The position numbers and the translations under genes were made by a program. Below, one piece after another: positions 10,187 to 20,306 of a DNA stretch of 64,000 nt (its first letter is position 1; each line of letters opens with the position of its first letter). The notes below the pieces were generated by a model. That model was not told the origin of the DNA. It saw only the letters and a list, made by a program, of their open reading frames with translations, and searched no databases. The stretch comes from Gimesia chilikensis (lineage in GTDB: Bacteria; Planctomycetota; Planctomycetia; Planctomycetales; Planctomycetaceae). The stretch is taken from the NCBI RefSeq assembly GCF_007744075.1, contig NZ_CP036266.1, forward strand, positions 6,933,248-6,997,247, written 5' to 3'.

Positions 10187-11515
10187 ATGCTGAGGAACGT
10201 TTGCGTCTGTGTACTTTGTGTGTTGACTTTTGGTTCACTGCTCCAGGCCCAGACGCGCGAAGAAAAGGTGCGTCAGGATCGGGAGAAAGTGGAAGCCTCG
10301 GGCTACTGGATCTATAACAATCTGGAACGGGGGTTCCAGCAGGCACGTGAGACAAAACGCCCCATGCTGGTTGTCCTGCGGTGTATCCCCTGTGAAGAGT
10401 GTGTCAAACTGGATGAGGAGCTGATGGAAAAAGATCCTCAGCTGAAGCCTCTGATGGATCAGTTTGTGCGGGTGCGGCAGATCTCGACCAATGGTCTGGA
10501 TCTCTCCCTGTTTCAATATGACTACGATCAGTCTTTCGCAGTGTTTCTGCTGAATGCGGATCGAACGATTTACGGACGATTTGGTACACGGTCGCACCAT
10601 ACGCTCTGGTCCGAAGATGTGTCGATCGAAGGGCTGGCCAAGGCGATGCAGGGGGCACTGGAACTGCATGCAAAATATGACTCAGTGAAAGATTCCCTGG
10701 CCGCCAAGCAGGGGCCTCGCCCCGACGTTCCTTCGCCAGAAAAATATCCGCTGCTGGAAGGACGTTACCGGTCGCAGATTAATGAGAAAAAAGAAGTTGT
10801 CAAAAGCTGCATCCACTGTCATCAGGTCGGTGATGCCCAGCGAGACTTTTATCTGCGACAGGGAAAACCTCTGCCGGAACGAATCCTGTTCCAGTATCCG
10901 CATCCTAAAATCCTGGGGCTGATTCTGGATCCGACTGAAAAAGCGACGGTGAAAGAAGTCAAACCGGCGTCGATTGCTGCGAAATCAGGATTTCAGCCCG
11001 GCGATGAGATCCTGATGTTGGCAGGTCAACCCTTGCTCTCGATCGCAGACATTCAGTGGATCCTGCATCGCGCAGAGAGCCAGGATGAGTTGACGGCAGA
11101 GATCAAACGTGACGGTAACATACAACAGCTGACGCTTGCCTTACCCAGCGGCTGGAAACGAGCCGATGATTTGTCGTGGCGCGTGAGCAGTTGGCCGATG
11201 CGGCGGATGGTACTGGGAGGGGCGATCCTGGAAGAGACAACTCCGGAAGAACGAACGGCAGCCGGTCTGCCTGCAAATGCATCGATGGCACTGCGAATTC
11301 GGGGTCTGGGCAAATATGGTCTGCATGCCACCGCCCGGCGACGGGGCTTTCAGGAGGGAGATATCATCACAGGCTTTGACGGACAAACCAACCTGGCCCG
11401 CGAGACCGATCTGTTAGCTTATGGAGTTAACGCCCATCAACCGGGAGAGACGGTAAACGTCACTGTCTTCCGGGGCGGGAAACAGCTTAGGCTGAGTCTG
11501 CCCCGTCAGAAGTGA
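10187..11515 (+). CDS. Exported thioredoxin-like, CxxCH and tandem PDZ protein
   Basis: 442-residue exported protein with an unusual domain order. A signal peptide (hydrophobic residues 5-19, ending LLQAQ) is followed by a thioredoxin-like fold with a redox-type Cys66-Ile-Pro-Cys69. A heme-c-type motif Cys208-Ile-His-Cys211-His212 comes next. A PDZ domain follows (VKPASIAAKSGFQPGDEIL), then a second PDZ-like segment (HATARRRGFQEGDIITGFDG). An upstream in-frame start would add 40 residues and remove the signal peptide, so the ATG at 10187 is preferred. Function unknown; redox sensing or chaperoning in the periplasm is speculation. It lies 62 bp after the phosphatase gene. Confidence 0.75.
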   Translation: MLRNVCVCVLCVLTFGSLLQAQTREEKVRQDREKVEASGYWIYNNLERGFQQARETKRPMLVVLRCIPCEECVKLDEELMEKDPQLKPLMDQFVRVRQISTNGLDLSLFQYDYDQSFAVFLLNADRTIYGRFGTRSHHTLWSEDVSIEGLAKAMQGALELHAKYDSVKDSLAAKQGPRPDVPSPEKYPLLEGRYRSQINEKKEVVKSCIHCHQVGDAQRDFYLRQGKPLPERILFQYPHPKILGLILDPTEKATVKEVKPASIAAKSGFQPGDEILMLAGQPLLSIADIQWILHRAESQDELTAEIKRDGNIQQLTLALPSGWKRADDLSWRVSSWPMRRMVLGGAILEETTPEERTAAGLPANASMALRIRGLGKYGLHATARRRGFQEGDIITGFDGQTNLARETDLLAYGVNAHQPGETVNVTVFRGGKQLRLSLPRQK

Positions 11516-11524
11516 GCGGTTCGC

Positions 11525-12424
11525 TTAACGCCAGGTGAGTGTCTGGCTCTGGTGATTCCAGGGATGTTGATCGTCGGTTGTACGGGTGGTGAGTGTGATG
11601 CCCGTGGGGCTCAGTTTCGCGATCGTCCAGCCGGTCGTGGAAGCTTTGGGATTCCCGACATAGGAGGTCGCTGGAGTATTGATGATGTGAATCCCTTTAT
11701 GCTCGGCATTACTACGATGGTGAATGTGTCCATGGATGTAAGCTTTCACCTGTTTACGCGGTGCCAGGATTTCCCAGAGTTCGACCGAATCCGTTAAGCC
11801 ACCCGGGAAATGATTGGGATCGCCTCCCAGTCGGGGATTGTGGTGAGTCATAATGATGGCCGGCTTATCGGCGTGGGCATCGAGGGCTTTCGCCAGCCAA
11901 GTCCGTTGATCTGCCCCCAGAGTTCCCTGGGTGACCATGGTTTTGTGCAGCGAATCGAGCAGAAAGAAGTTCGCGTGCGGTGTCTGTACCACAGAAATAT
12001 GCTTCGATTTAACCGGCGGTGTCTCTGGCTGTTCTTCCTGCATGACGCTGTAGAACACATCACGTTCGTCATGGTTGCCCAGGGTCAGGTGCATGTCGAT
12101 TTTTGCCTCCTGCAGGGGGCGAATCAGTTTCGCCAGATGACGGTAATCACCGGGCTGACCATCCCGTAGTGCCAGGTCTCCATTGATGAGGACGCAGGCG
12201 GGCTTCTGTTCGAGGCTTACCAGTTCACTGACTACTTTGCGGAGATGACTGGGCACGGGAGAATTCTCCGGGTGCTTCTCACCGATATGGGTGTCGTTGA
12301 GCAGGTAGATAATATCTGACTGTTGTGAATCTTTGGCAAAGGCACCAGCAGAATACGTGAGGAAACCAGCTCCGAGAGTAAGCAGGAACTGGCGACGGTT
12401 CTGGGCGGGCAGATGCACGGGCAT
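11525..12424 (-). CDS. Exported metallophosphoesterase
   Basis: Calcineurin-like phosphoesterase, 299 aa. All five metal-site blocks are visible: LLNDTHIGE, LINGDLALRDGQ, TLGNHDERD, MTHHNPRLGG and IHGHIHHR. The N-terminal NRRQFLLTLGAGFLTYSAGAFA resembles a Tat/Sec leader, so it acts outside the cytoplasm. Closest in layout to 3',5'-cyclic-nucleotide phosphodiesterase/acid-phosphatase-like members, but the substrate cannot be read from the sequence. It converges on the thioredoxin-PDZ gene, with only 9 bp between the two stop codons. Confidence 0.85.
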   Translation of the reverse strand: MPVHLPAQNRRQFLLTLGAGFLTYSAGAFAKDSQQSDIIYLLNDTHIGEKHPENSPVPSHLRKVVSELVSLEQKPACVLINGDLALRDGQPGDYRHLAKLIRPLQEAKIDMHLTLGNHDERDVFYSVMQEEQPETPPVKSKHISVVQTPHANFFLLDSLHKTMVTQGTLGADQRTWLAKALDAHADKPAIIMTHHNPRLGGDPNHFPGGLTDSVELWEILAPRKQVKAYIHGHIHHRSNAEHKGIHIINTPATSYVGNPKASTTGWTIAKLSPTGITLTTRTTDDQHPWNHQSQTLTWR

Positions 12425-12522
12425 GGGAAATACTCCCTGATGGATTAAGTTTAGAGGCAGGAATAAACTGGTAGAGCTATTATCCTACTCGACCTCTGAA
12501 CCAGACGAAACCGAAACCTGAA

Positions 12523-13161
12523 TTAATTTTCCGTGAGTGGTTGGGGCGGCTGTTCCAGAAAGTGTAGCGACTCCCGCCCCATCCGTTCGCAGATCCCCAG
12601 TGCTTCGGAGAAGGGAATGTCGAGTCGTTCGACCCTGTCCGGTGACATGAAAATCACATTGCCCGTCCAGGGATCGGGTGAACCGGGCAGGAAGATGGAA
12701 ACGAGTGAACCTTCCGTTCGTTCGGCCTCGAAGGCCAGTCGGGTGACATCGTCAAAGCGGACCAGAACCGGAATCAACTCCGGTTTATTATGCTCGCCGC
12801 CAATGCTGCCTTTGAGCTGCTCACGATAGATGGCATACCGGGGGAAGAGAATGATCAGATTCTTTTCCATGAACCTGGACAGTTTTTGTCCGATAGACCA
12901 GCGGGCAATCATCCCCGCTAAGAAACACATCAACACGACGATCGCAATCGACAATGCAAACAAGAGTGCGACGTCGGCAGGTTTTTCAGTGTCGATGTAA
13001 CTGGAATTGGACAGCACCTTGGCGATCGCCAGCACGATCGGAGCAATCTCCCCCACCAGAATCCCGATGACGATCAGGGGCAACAGAAAGATCAGCCCCC
13101 CGATGGCGGTGGTTTTCAGAAAACCAAAACTCTTTTTAACGTGTGTGACGTGCTGTTCCAT
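12523..13161 (-). CDS. DUF502 family membrane protein
   Basis: 212-residue inner-membrane protein of the DUF502 family. The first membrane segment is the family signature (TTAIGGLIFLLPLIVIGILVGE), and a second lies at about residues 65-90 (ALLFALSIAIVVLMCFLAGMIA). A soluble domain follows, with PVLVRFDD and the strongly conserved SIFLPGSPDPWTGNVIFM. The family has no settled biochemical role. It stands alone between a phosphoesterase and a sulfatase on the same strand. Confidence 0.85.
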   Translation of the reverse strand: MEQHVTHVKKSFGFLKTTAIGGLIFLLPLIVIGILVGEIAPIVLAIAKVLSNSSYIDTEKPADVALLFALSIAIVVLMCFLAGMIARWSIGQKLSRFMEKNLIILFPRYAIYREQLKGSIGGEHNKPELIPVLVRFDDVTRLAFEAERTEGSLVSIFLPGSPDPWTGNVIFMSPDRVERLDIPFSEALGICERMGRESLHFLEQPPQPLTEN

Positions 13162-13239
13162 AAAAGGATCTCATCTCTGTAGATTCAGCGGTGTAAATCA
13201 GACTGGGGAATGTTGAATAGTCTACTCGCGGAGTTGCGT

Positions 13240-14604
13240 CTATGGTGAAAGCGTTTTGGCTAGTTCATCCCGACGCTGCTGGAGTGCCTGATATTTTTCC
13301 GGCTCTGTTTTAATCAGGTTCTGTTTTTCAGAGGGATCTGTTTTCAGATCGAACAGAAATTCTGCTCCCTGGGCGTCCTCGAGGTATTTCCAGTCCCCCT
13401 GCCGGACAGCGGTCCAGCGGCCTCGATCCAGTTCCTGATGGGGCCCCAACTGCCAATAGAATTCCCGGGAGCCAACTGGTTTCTGTTCTGTCAGTAGTGT
13501 CGAAATATCACGACCGTCCAGAGTCAGGCCGCTGGTATCTGCATCAGCGAGGCGGCAGATGGTGGGGAACAGGTCGAGCGCCCAGGTGACTTCGCTGGTT
13601 TCTGTTCCCGCTTTAATCTTGCCGGGCCAGCGCATGATAAAGGGCACTCGGATGCCCCCTTCAAACAGAGTTGCTTTGCCCCCTCGAAACGGCTGATTAC
13701 TGCCGCCATAAACGTAGTCGCCACCGTGATCGGTCATGAAAATCACCACTGTATTTTCATCCAAACCGTTATTCTTCAGGGTCGACATAACACGACCGAT
13801 GCCATCATCGAGGGCGACCGTCATGGCGGCAAATTCGCGGCGGACTTTGTCTTTGATGAAGGAGACCCGTTTCAGGTCATCCCCTCGAGGTTGCATGATG
13901 TTAACCGGTTCCTGAGCTTTAGGAGACCAGCCTTTGCCGAAGTGGGGCGCGTTATATGCCAGAAACAGGAAGAACGGTTTCTCAGCAGTCCGCTGGTCTT
14001 TCAGGAAATGTTCTGCTTCCTCGGTAATCAGATCGGTGGCGTACCCGTTCTCGGTCACGTGCTGCCGGTTGTGGTACCAGTCAGGAATGTTTCCATAGGT
14101 CATTGTGAAGTAATCGATACAGCCTCCGGTATGGCCGCGAAAGAGATCAAAACCGTGTGATACGGGGAGAAAGGATTCAGTGCCGTGCCCCAGATGCCAC
14201 TTACCGAGCAGGGCGGTCTGGTATCCATTCTGCTGCAGGACTTCTGCGATGGTCGTCTCGCCCGGCTGGATGCCCCGATTCTGATCGACGTCACTCATGA
14301 ACATCAAAGCGCCGAGCAGTTGATCGCGTGAGCGACTCGGATTGCGTCCCGTCAGCAGTCCAAACCGGGAGGGCGTACAAATTGCGGAGGCAGAGTAGTA
14401 TTGCCGAAACAGCAGCCCCTCTTTTGCCAGGTGATCGATGTTCGGTGTGGGAATCTCGCTGCCATAACAGCCGACATCATGGATGCCCTGATCATCGGTA
14501 AAGATAATCAGGAAGTTCGGCCGCTCGGCTGCAGGTAGAGGCTTTACAAGCGTGATCAGCAACAGAAAGCAGATGAGGTACCAGCGCAGGTGTTGTCGTT
14601 GCAT
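13240..14604 (-). CDS. Sulfatase (formylglycine-dependent)
   Basis: Exported type I sulfatase, 454 aa, hydrolysing sulfate esters. A signal peptide (hydrophobic residues 9-21, ending LPAAE) precedes the metal site NFLIIFTDDQG. The active-site motif SASAICTPSRFGLLTGR contains C-x-P-S-R, whose Cys becomes formylglycine. Downstream are GKWHLGHG and the second metal-binding block IFMTDHGGDYVYG. The C-terminal LFDLKTDPSEKQNL is typical. It is the last gene of a minus-strand run DUF1549 - DUF1501 - sulfatase, an arrangement linked to polysaccharide use in planctomycetes. The particular sulfated substrate is unknown. Confidence 0.92.
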   Translation of the reverse strand: MQRQHLRWYLICFLLLITLVKPLPAAERPNFLIIFTDDQGIHDVGCYGSEIPTPNIDHLAKEGLLFRQYYSASAICTPSRFGLLTGRNPSRSRDQLLGALMFMSDVDQNRGIQPGETTIAEVLQQNGYQTALLGKWHLGHGTESFLPVSHGFDLFRGHTGGCIDYFTMTYGNIPDWYHNRQHVTENGYATDLITEEAEHFLKDQRTAEKPFFLFLAYNAPHFGKGWSPKAQEPVNIMQPRGDDLKRVSFIKDKVRREFAAMTVALDDGIGRVMSTLKNNGLDENTVVIFMTDHGGDYVYGGSNQPFRGGKATLFEGGIRVPFIMRWPGKIKAGTETSEVTWALDLFPTICRLADADTSGLTLDGRDISTLLTEQKPVGSREFYWQLGPHQELDRGRWTAVRQGDWKYLEDAQGAEFLFDLKTDPSEKQNLIKTEPEKYQALQQRRDELAKTLSP

Positions 14605-14698
14605 CGTATTCTTACCAGAGTGAGTTTATTCGGGCAGCGAAACAGGGAGGGAGATTCTCCCTGTATGATTAACTCACCATTGTATAGAAAAGCCGGGC

Positions 14699-16057
14699 TC
14701 AGGCAATAATGTCCTTGACGACCTTACCCCCTTCGGTACCAGTGAGACGGAATTCCCGTTCCCCCTGCTTGAAGGTAAGCTTATCGTGCTGCAGGCCCAT
14801 CTGATGCAGAATAGTGGCGTGCAGATCGCGGAAGTGAACTTTCCCTTCGATGGCCCGGGCTCCGGTCGGATCAGTCTTGCCGTAGGCCAGTCCCCGTTTG
14901 ATACCACCGCCGGCCATCCAGAAAGTGAAGCCGCGGGCGTTGTGCCCGGTTCCATCTTTCTTGTTTTCCGGCACGAGGCCGGGGCGACCAAATTCGCCCC
15001 CCCAGACAACGAGTGTCTCTTCCAGCAGACCACGCTGTTCGAGATCCTCCAGCAAGGCGGCAATCGGTGCATCCGTTGATTCACAGTTGGCGGTCAGATC
15101 GGCCCTGTGGTTACTGTGTTGATCCCAACTGCCGTGATTGACTTCGATGAAACGGACTCCGGCTTCCGCGAATCGCCGTGCCAGCAGACATTGACGACCG
15201 AAGTCGGAATCTCCACAAGCTCCGACCACCTTGCCCTGACCGACACGGTAGCGTTCGAGCGTGGATTTGGTTTCGTTACTCAGATCGAGTAATTCTGGAG
15301 CAGCGACCTGCATCCGGAACCCCAGTTCCATGGACTGAATGACGGCTTCGAGGCGGGAATCGTCGGGACGACGCGTGGCGTGTTCGCGATTCATGGCCTG
15401 CACAAAATCGAGCTGACGACGTTTCACGCGGGCCGGCAGGTGATCGCTGGCGATGTTATTGATTGTCGCTTTCGACATATCAGATGTATTCAGGCCAATC
15501 GGCGTTCCTTCATAGACTGGTGGTAGAAAGGCACTCGAATAAACCGATGGTTTGCGGGGAAAGAGACTGATGAACCCGGGCACATTCTGATTCTCAGTTC
15601 CCAGCCCATATACGATCCAGGAGCCCAGGCTGGGGCGGGGTCGCAAGCGGTCGCCGGTATGCAGTTGCAGAAATGACTGGGCGTGATTTGTGATGTCCGC
15701 ATACATGCCGTTGAGGACACAGAGCTTGTCGGCGTGTTTTGCGGTTTCAGGGAGGAGCTCGGAAATCCAGAGACCGCTTTCACCGTGCTGCTTAAAATCG
15801 AACACCGAGCCGGCGTGCTTCTTTTTGCCGGTCTGCGGTTTAAAATCGAATGTATCGAGCTGAGCTGGTCCGCCACTCATGCAGAGAAAGATGACCCGTT
15901 TCGCGCGAGCCGGTAGCTGAGGGGGCCGGGCGTTAAGACTGGGCGCCGTCGCAGAACTTGCTGCAAACGAATTCTGCCCGCACAAGGCTGACATGGCCAG
16001 ATAGCCAAAGCCGCAGGAAGCGGATCGTAACATTTCGCGGCGCGAGATTCCGAGCAT
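14699..16057 (-). CDS. DUF1501 protein with Tat leader
   Basis: 452-residue DUF1501 family protein (alkaline-phosphatase-like fold). The N-terminal [21 protein letters not shown] carries a twin-arginine signal. Family blocks seen: [55 protein letters not shown], and [13 protein letters not shown] near the end. DUF1501 genes are almost always beside a DUF1549/DUF1553 gene in planctomycetes, as here, with 55 bp between them. The catalytic role is undefined. Confidence 0.9.
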   Translation of the reverse strand: MLGISRREMLRSASCGFGYLAMSALCGQNSFAASSATAPSLNARPPQLPARAKRVIFLCMSGGPAQLDTFDFKPQTGKKKHAGSVFDFKQHGESGLWISELLPETAKHADKLCVLNGMYADITNHAQSFLQLHTGDRLRPRPSLGSWIVYGLGTENQNVPGFISLFPRKPSVYSSAFLPPVYEGTPIGLNTSDMSKATINNIASDHLPARVKRRQLDFVQAMNREHATRRPDDSRLEAVIQSMELGFRMQVAAPELLDLSNETKSTLERYRVGQGKVVGACGDSDFGRQCLLARRFAEAGVRFIEVNHGSWDQHSNHRADLTANCESTDAPIAALLEDLEQRGLLEETLVVWGGEFGRPGLVPENKKDGTGHNARGFTFWMAGGGIKRGLAYGKTDPTGARAIEGKVHFRDLHATILHQMGLQHDKLTFKQGEREFRLTGTEGGKVVKDIIA

Positions 16058-16112
16058 GGCAGGATTCCTTGTGTCGTCTTCTTTTCTCTTTTTGGATTTA
16101 TCTTCTCAGTAG

Positions 16113-18491
16113 TTAATCAACGTAGCGGAATTCGTTCGTTGTCAGCAGTCCCTGACAGAGTGTGGCCCAGACTGCAACTCGCCGGAGTTCCTCTTGTGAG
16201 ATTTCTGATGCGAGTGCCTGGTCTACATCATGGATCAATGCCAGAGCCCGCTCGAGCTCTCCGGAGTTTGGAGCGCGGTTCAAAGCACGGCGATAAGCCA
16301 GATGAATGCGACCGCTCTCATCGAGTTCAGAATCGGAGAGCACCTCTTTGGCAAACCAGTCTGCCTGCTCGACCAGGAATGGGCTGTTGAGCAGGAACAG
16401 GCTCTGTGTCGGCAGTGTGGATTCGTTTCTTCGGCCTACCGGTTTGGTGGAATCAGGAAGATCGAATGCAGAGAGTTCAGGGGGATCAGAATGGCGGAGC
16501 ATGCAGAGGTAGATACTGCGATGATTGTGAGACAGATGCAGATTGCTGACCTTGTTGACCAGTTCATCGACGTTGGCAATCGCTGATCCCCGTGCAGGTT
16601 CCCGATTAAGCTGACCACTGGCCGCCAGAATGCTGTCGCGGAGTGATTCCGCATCCAGACGTCGACGGTTGTGTCGGCAGAGGAGGCGATTCTCTGGATC
16701 GGCATCGAGAATTTCTGCATCGCAGAACGTGCTGAGTTGATAAGTACGGCTGAGGACGATCGCGCGGATCAGCTGCTTGATCGACCAGCCTTCCGTGCGA
16801 AAGCGGGTTGCCAGATGATCGAGTAGTTCCGGGTGCGTGGGACGTTCTCCATAAACTCCGAAGTCGTCGGGCGTGCGGACCAGTGCCTGACCAAACAGAT
16901 GCAGCCAGATGCGGTTGACCATCACGCGCGCTGTCTGAGGATGATCGGCGGAGGTGAGCCACTGGGCCAGTTCCAGCCGACCACTGGATTTGTCAGTAAG
17001 TTCAGGTGGTTGACCAACTTTGCAGGCCGAGAGAAAACCTCGGGGTACCTGGGGCCCCAGCTTCTTCGATTCCCCTTTGATATTGATCTTACAGTCAACA
17101 ATTTTTTTCTTTTCGCGGACCCCCATTGCCAGAGCGGATCCTGCTGGATAAACGTTTTTGGGCTTCTTTTTGCGGGACTGCGCCCGTTTGTTGACAACCG
17201 GTTTCACGCCACTGTCGGGCGGTGCGACATAGTGGGTTTTGGCTTTCAGGATGTGCAGCGGTGTTTCAGGAGCCGTCAAAGGTTGATTGGCGGCATACCC
17301 CCACATGGTTTCGGTGCTGAGAAAGATACCGGCCAGGGCATAATAGTCGCTGGCGGGAATCGGATCGTGTTTGTGATCGTGGCAGCGGGCACAGGCGACG
17401 CTGAGGCCCATGACGCCGGTGCTGATGACATTGATCTGATCATCGACCACATCCATATCAAAGTTGACGTTCATTGCCTTGGCAGGTTTAGCACCGATGG
17501 CCAGGAAGCCTGTTGCGATCAGCAGACGATCCCGTTCTGCAGGAGTCCCGGCTGAAAGCAGGTCGCCGGCGATCTGTTCGGTGAGAAACTGATTGTAGGG
17601 GACATCATTATTGAAAGCCTGAATGACATAATCACGATACCGCCAGGCATGGGGGAAGGTTGGATTACGTCCCAAACCATCGTTGCCGTTGGATTCACCA
17701 TAGCGGGCCACATCGAGCCAGTATCGTCCCCAGCGTTCACCGAAATGAGGTGAAGCCAGCAGTTCATCAACCAGTCGCGTTACCGCCTGTTGTCGATGTT
17801 GTTCATAATCGTTCAGAAATGTTTCTACCTGCTCCGCCGTGGGAGGGAGGCCGGTCAGATCAAAGTACAGGCGGCGGACCAGATGTACGGGTGAAGCATC
17901 GTGCGTGGGTTGTAGTTGGGCCTGTTCAATACGTGAGAGAACAAACCGATCTATGGGATCAAAGCACCAGACTTGTTGTTTCACCGACGGTGGTGAGGGA
18001 TTCTTCACCGGCTGGAATGACCAGAGTTCCGGGTTCGCTGCCGCATTTTCTGCAGTAGGCTTCCGGGCGACCACCGGTTGTTCGACGCGCGGATCGGGGA
18101 CACCCATTTCAACCCACTTAATGAAGTCCTGGATCACAGCTTCTGACAGCGGCTCATCCGGGGGCATCTCCAGACCGTCATAACGGAGTGCCTGAATCAG
18201 CAGACTCTCATTGGGACGTCCTTCGACAAACGCCGGACCGGATTCTCCTCCGACCCGCATCCCATCGCGGGTATCCATCCGCAGCTTTCCCCCCAGTTCT
18301 TCCGACTTTGAGGAATGGCAGGAATAACATTTTTTGACCAGGACGGGCCGAATTTTATTTTCGAAGAAGGCGCGTTCCTGTGGATGCATGTTTTTGGAGG
18401 GCTTGTTCGCACTCCAGGCAGGGATCGCGGGATAGAAAGCGATCGCAATGATCCAATAGACGGCAGTGAGCGGGGTGAGCAACTTACGCAT
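16113..18491 (-). CDS. DUF1549/DUF1553 protein with planctomycete cytochrome C domain
   Basis: 792-residue exported protein. A hydrophobic N-terminal segment is followed by the planctomycete-type cytochrome C domain (VKKCYSCHSSKSEELGGKL, one CxxCH, about residues 45-110). DUF1549 comes next (FVLSRIEQAQLQ, LTGLPPTAEQVE, GERWGRYWLDVARYGES, with a second CARCHDH). DUF1553 forms the C-terminus (QTARVMVNRIWLHLFGQALV, LDHLATRFRTEGWSIKQLIRAIVLS, PTQSLFLLNSPF). It is the first gene of the run DUF1549 - DUF1501 - sulfatase. Family function is not established; electron transfer coupled to polymer breakdown is a hypothesis. It is shorter than the second copy at 32551 because it lacks the long insert of that copy. 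Confidence 0.9.
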   Translation of the reverse strand: MRKLLTPLTAVYWIIAIAFYPAIPAWSANKPSKNMHPQERAFFENKIRPVLVKKCYSCHSSKSEELGGKLRMDTRDGMRVGGESGPAFVEGRPNESLLIQALRYDGLEMPPDEPLSEAVIQDFIKWVEMGVPDPRVEQPVVARKPTAENAAANPELWSFQPVKNPSPPSVKQQVWCFDPIDRFVLSRIEQAQLQPTHDASPVHLVRRLYFDLTGLPPTAEQVETFLNDYEQHRQQAVTRLVDELLASPHFGERWGRYWLDVARYGESNGNDGLGRNPTFPHAWRYRDYVIQAFNNDVPYNQFLTEQIAGDLLSAGTPAERDRLLIATGFLAIGAKPAKAMNVNFDMDVVDDQINVISTGVMGLSVACARCHDHKHDPIPASDYYALAGIFLSTETMWGYAANQPLTAPETPLHILKAKTHYVAPPDSGVKPVVNKRAQSRKKKPKNVYPAGSALAMGVREKKKIVDCKINIKGESKKLGPQVPRGFLSACKVGQPPELTDKSSGRLELAQWLTSADHPQTARVMVNRIWLHLFGQALVRTPDDFGVYGERPTHPELLDHLATRFRTEGWSIKQLIRAIVLSRTYQLSTFCDAEILDADPENRLLCRHNRRRLDAESLRDSILAASGQLNREPARGSAIANVDELVNKVSNLHLSHNHRSIYLCMLRHSDPPELSAFDLPDSTKPVGRRNESTLPTQSLFLLNSPFLVEQADWFAKEVLSDSELDESGRIHLAYRRALNRAPNSGELERALALIHDVDQALASEISQEELRRVAVWATLCQGLLTTNEFRYVD

Positions 18492-18758
18492 GGCCGACGA
18501 ATTCTAATCAGGTGGGATTAAGTCATACGCGACCAGGCGCGTAAAGGCAAGATTAGTGAACAAGCTTAAATCATACTTTGTTGATGCGTTTAAGTCAACA
18601 ACCTTAAATATATCTTCGTCCTGTTTGAAGACGATGCCCACCATTTTTGTAAGTACAACACTGATCGCTACAGTCTATCTGATTGATGTGACCCGTGGTT
18701 TTGCTACGATGAGCGGCTGAACGGCCCTGAAATTGAGATTCAACAGAGAGTAAACCCC

Positions 18759-20267
18759 GTGCTGAATGAATTTGATGTTGTGATCGTCGGAGGTGGTGGC
18801 AGTGGACTGGCTGCTGCTGCACGGGCTTTGGAATTCGGTGCCCGGGTACTCGTGCTGGAGAAGCAGTCTCAGCTGGGTGGTACCACGGGGATGGCCATCG
18901 GTTCGTTTACTGGTAATGGCACCAGCCTGCAACGAGCTGCGGGGATCGAAGACAATCCCGATGATCATGAAACCGACGCTGGTCTGTTCGCGGTACCTGA
19001 GATTGAAGCACACAATTATTCTGAGTTGAGACGATTCTTTCTGGGACAGACTGCAGAGACCCTCGAGTGGCTTCACAGACTGGGGCTGCACTTTCATGGA
19101 CCGAACCCCGAGCCTCCCAACCGTGTACCGCGCATGCATAATATTGTCCCGAATGCGAAGGCCTACATTGCCGCTTTCCAGACAAAGATTCTCAAGCGAC
19201 AGGGAACGATTGTCTGCGATGCACCAGTGGTCGAACTGCGTCGAGAAGCGGGGCGAGTGACGGGAGTCGTCGCTGAGATTCAAGGCGAACGACAGACGAT
19301 CCGAGCGCAACGGGGCGTCGTACTGGCAGCGGGCGATTATGCGAATGCCCCGGAGATCATCGGACGATTCAAGGGAGATCGTTTTCGCTCGATCGAAGGG
19401 GTGAATCCCAAAGCATGTGGCGATGGTCATCTGCTGGCAGAACAGACGGGTGCGCAACTGTTGAACATGGAGATCACCTATGGCCCGGAACTCCGTTTTG
19501 TGCCGCCCCCGGGTGATCCGTTTGAACAACTGCTGCCTACCAGCGGATTTCTGGCGCAACTGATGGGGCGACTGGTCCCCTATCTGCCTCAATTTCTGAT
19601 TAACTGGCGCATCAAGCGACTGCTGTTGACGTGGCAGCATCCGGAAAATGCACTGTTTGACGATGGTGCGATCCTCGTGAATACAGTTGGGCAGCGTTTC
19701 TGCAACGAGCGAGTCTCTCCGGAGAGGGAGATTGCGATTTCGGAACAGGAGAATAAAGCGGCTTATATTCTGTTGGATGAACGCATCGCTGCCCGTTACA
19801 GCGAGTGGCCGCATTTTATTTCGACTGCGCCCAAGATCGCCTATGCGTACGTGGAAGATTATTTGAAACTGCGTCCCGATGTGAGTGCCGCTGCCGGTTC
19901 ACTGGAAGAACTCGCGAAGCAACGCCAGTTAAATCCAACCCACTTACAGGATACTGTCGCCCAATTCAATGCGTATGCCTCAGGCCAGCAGGCAGATCCG
20001 TTTGGGAGAGCCGGTGATACTGAACCGCTGGCCGGAAATCGCTGGGTTTTGCTGGGACCGGCAAAAGCCTACTTCACCACAACGGAAGGGGGCGTAGCGA
20101 TCAACCACGGACTGCAGGCACTGGACGAAAAAGGTGATCCGATTCCCGGCTTATACGCGATTGGCTGTAACGGCATGGGCGGACAAGTGCTGTGGGGACA
20201 CGGACTGCACATCGCCTGGGCACTTACCAGTGGTCGCCTGGTGGGGGAAGCTCTGGGAAAACCATAA
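18759..20267 (+). CDS. FAD-dependent oxidoreductase, fumarate reductase/ketosteroid dehydrogenase type
   Basis: 502-residue flavoprotein of the FAD_binding_2 family. The dinucleotide-binding FDVVIVGGGGSGLAAAA lies at the very N-terminus, followed by VLVLEKQSQLGGTTG; GVVLAAGDYANAPE and the C-terminal YAIGCNGMGGQVLWGHGLH complete the FAD fold. There is no signal peptide, so it is cytoplasmic. GTG is the only sensible start, since the ATG close by is out of frame. The substrate is unknown; enoyl or steroid-like dehydrogenation, or fumarate-type reduction, are the family options. It is divergent from the DUF1549 gene across a 267-bp region. Confidence 0.82.
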   Translation: MLNEFDVVIVGGGGSGLAAAARALEFGARVLVLEKQSQLGGTTGMAIGSFTGNGTSLQRAAGIEDNPDDHETDAGLFAVPEIEAHNYSELRRFFLGQTAETLEWLHRLGLHFHGPNPEPPNRVPRMHNIVPNAKAYIAAFQTKILKRQGTIVCDAPVVELRREAGRVTGVVAEIQGERQTIRAQRGVVLAAGDYANAPEIIGRFKGDRFRSIEGVNPKACGDGHLLAEQTGAQLLNMEITYGPELRFVPPPGDPFEQLLPTSGFLAQLMGRLVPYLPQFLINWRIKRLLLTWQHPENALFDDGAILVNTVGQRFCNERVSPEREIAISEQENKAAYILLDERIAARYSEWPHFISTAPKIAYAYVEDYLKLRPDVSAAAGSLEELAKQRQLNPTHLQDTVAQFNAYASGQQADPFGRAGDTEPLAGNRWVLLGPAKAYFTTTEGGVAINHGLQALDEKGDPIPGLYAIGCNGMGGQVLWGHGLHIAWALTSGRLVGEALGKP

Positions 20268-20306
20268 GCTCATTATCATAAAAGTTTTAGTGAAATGCAA
20301 AATCTT

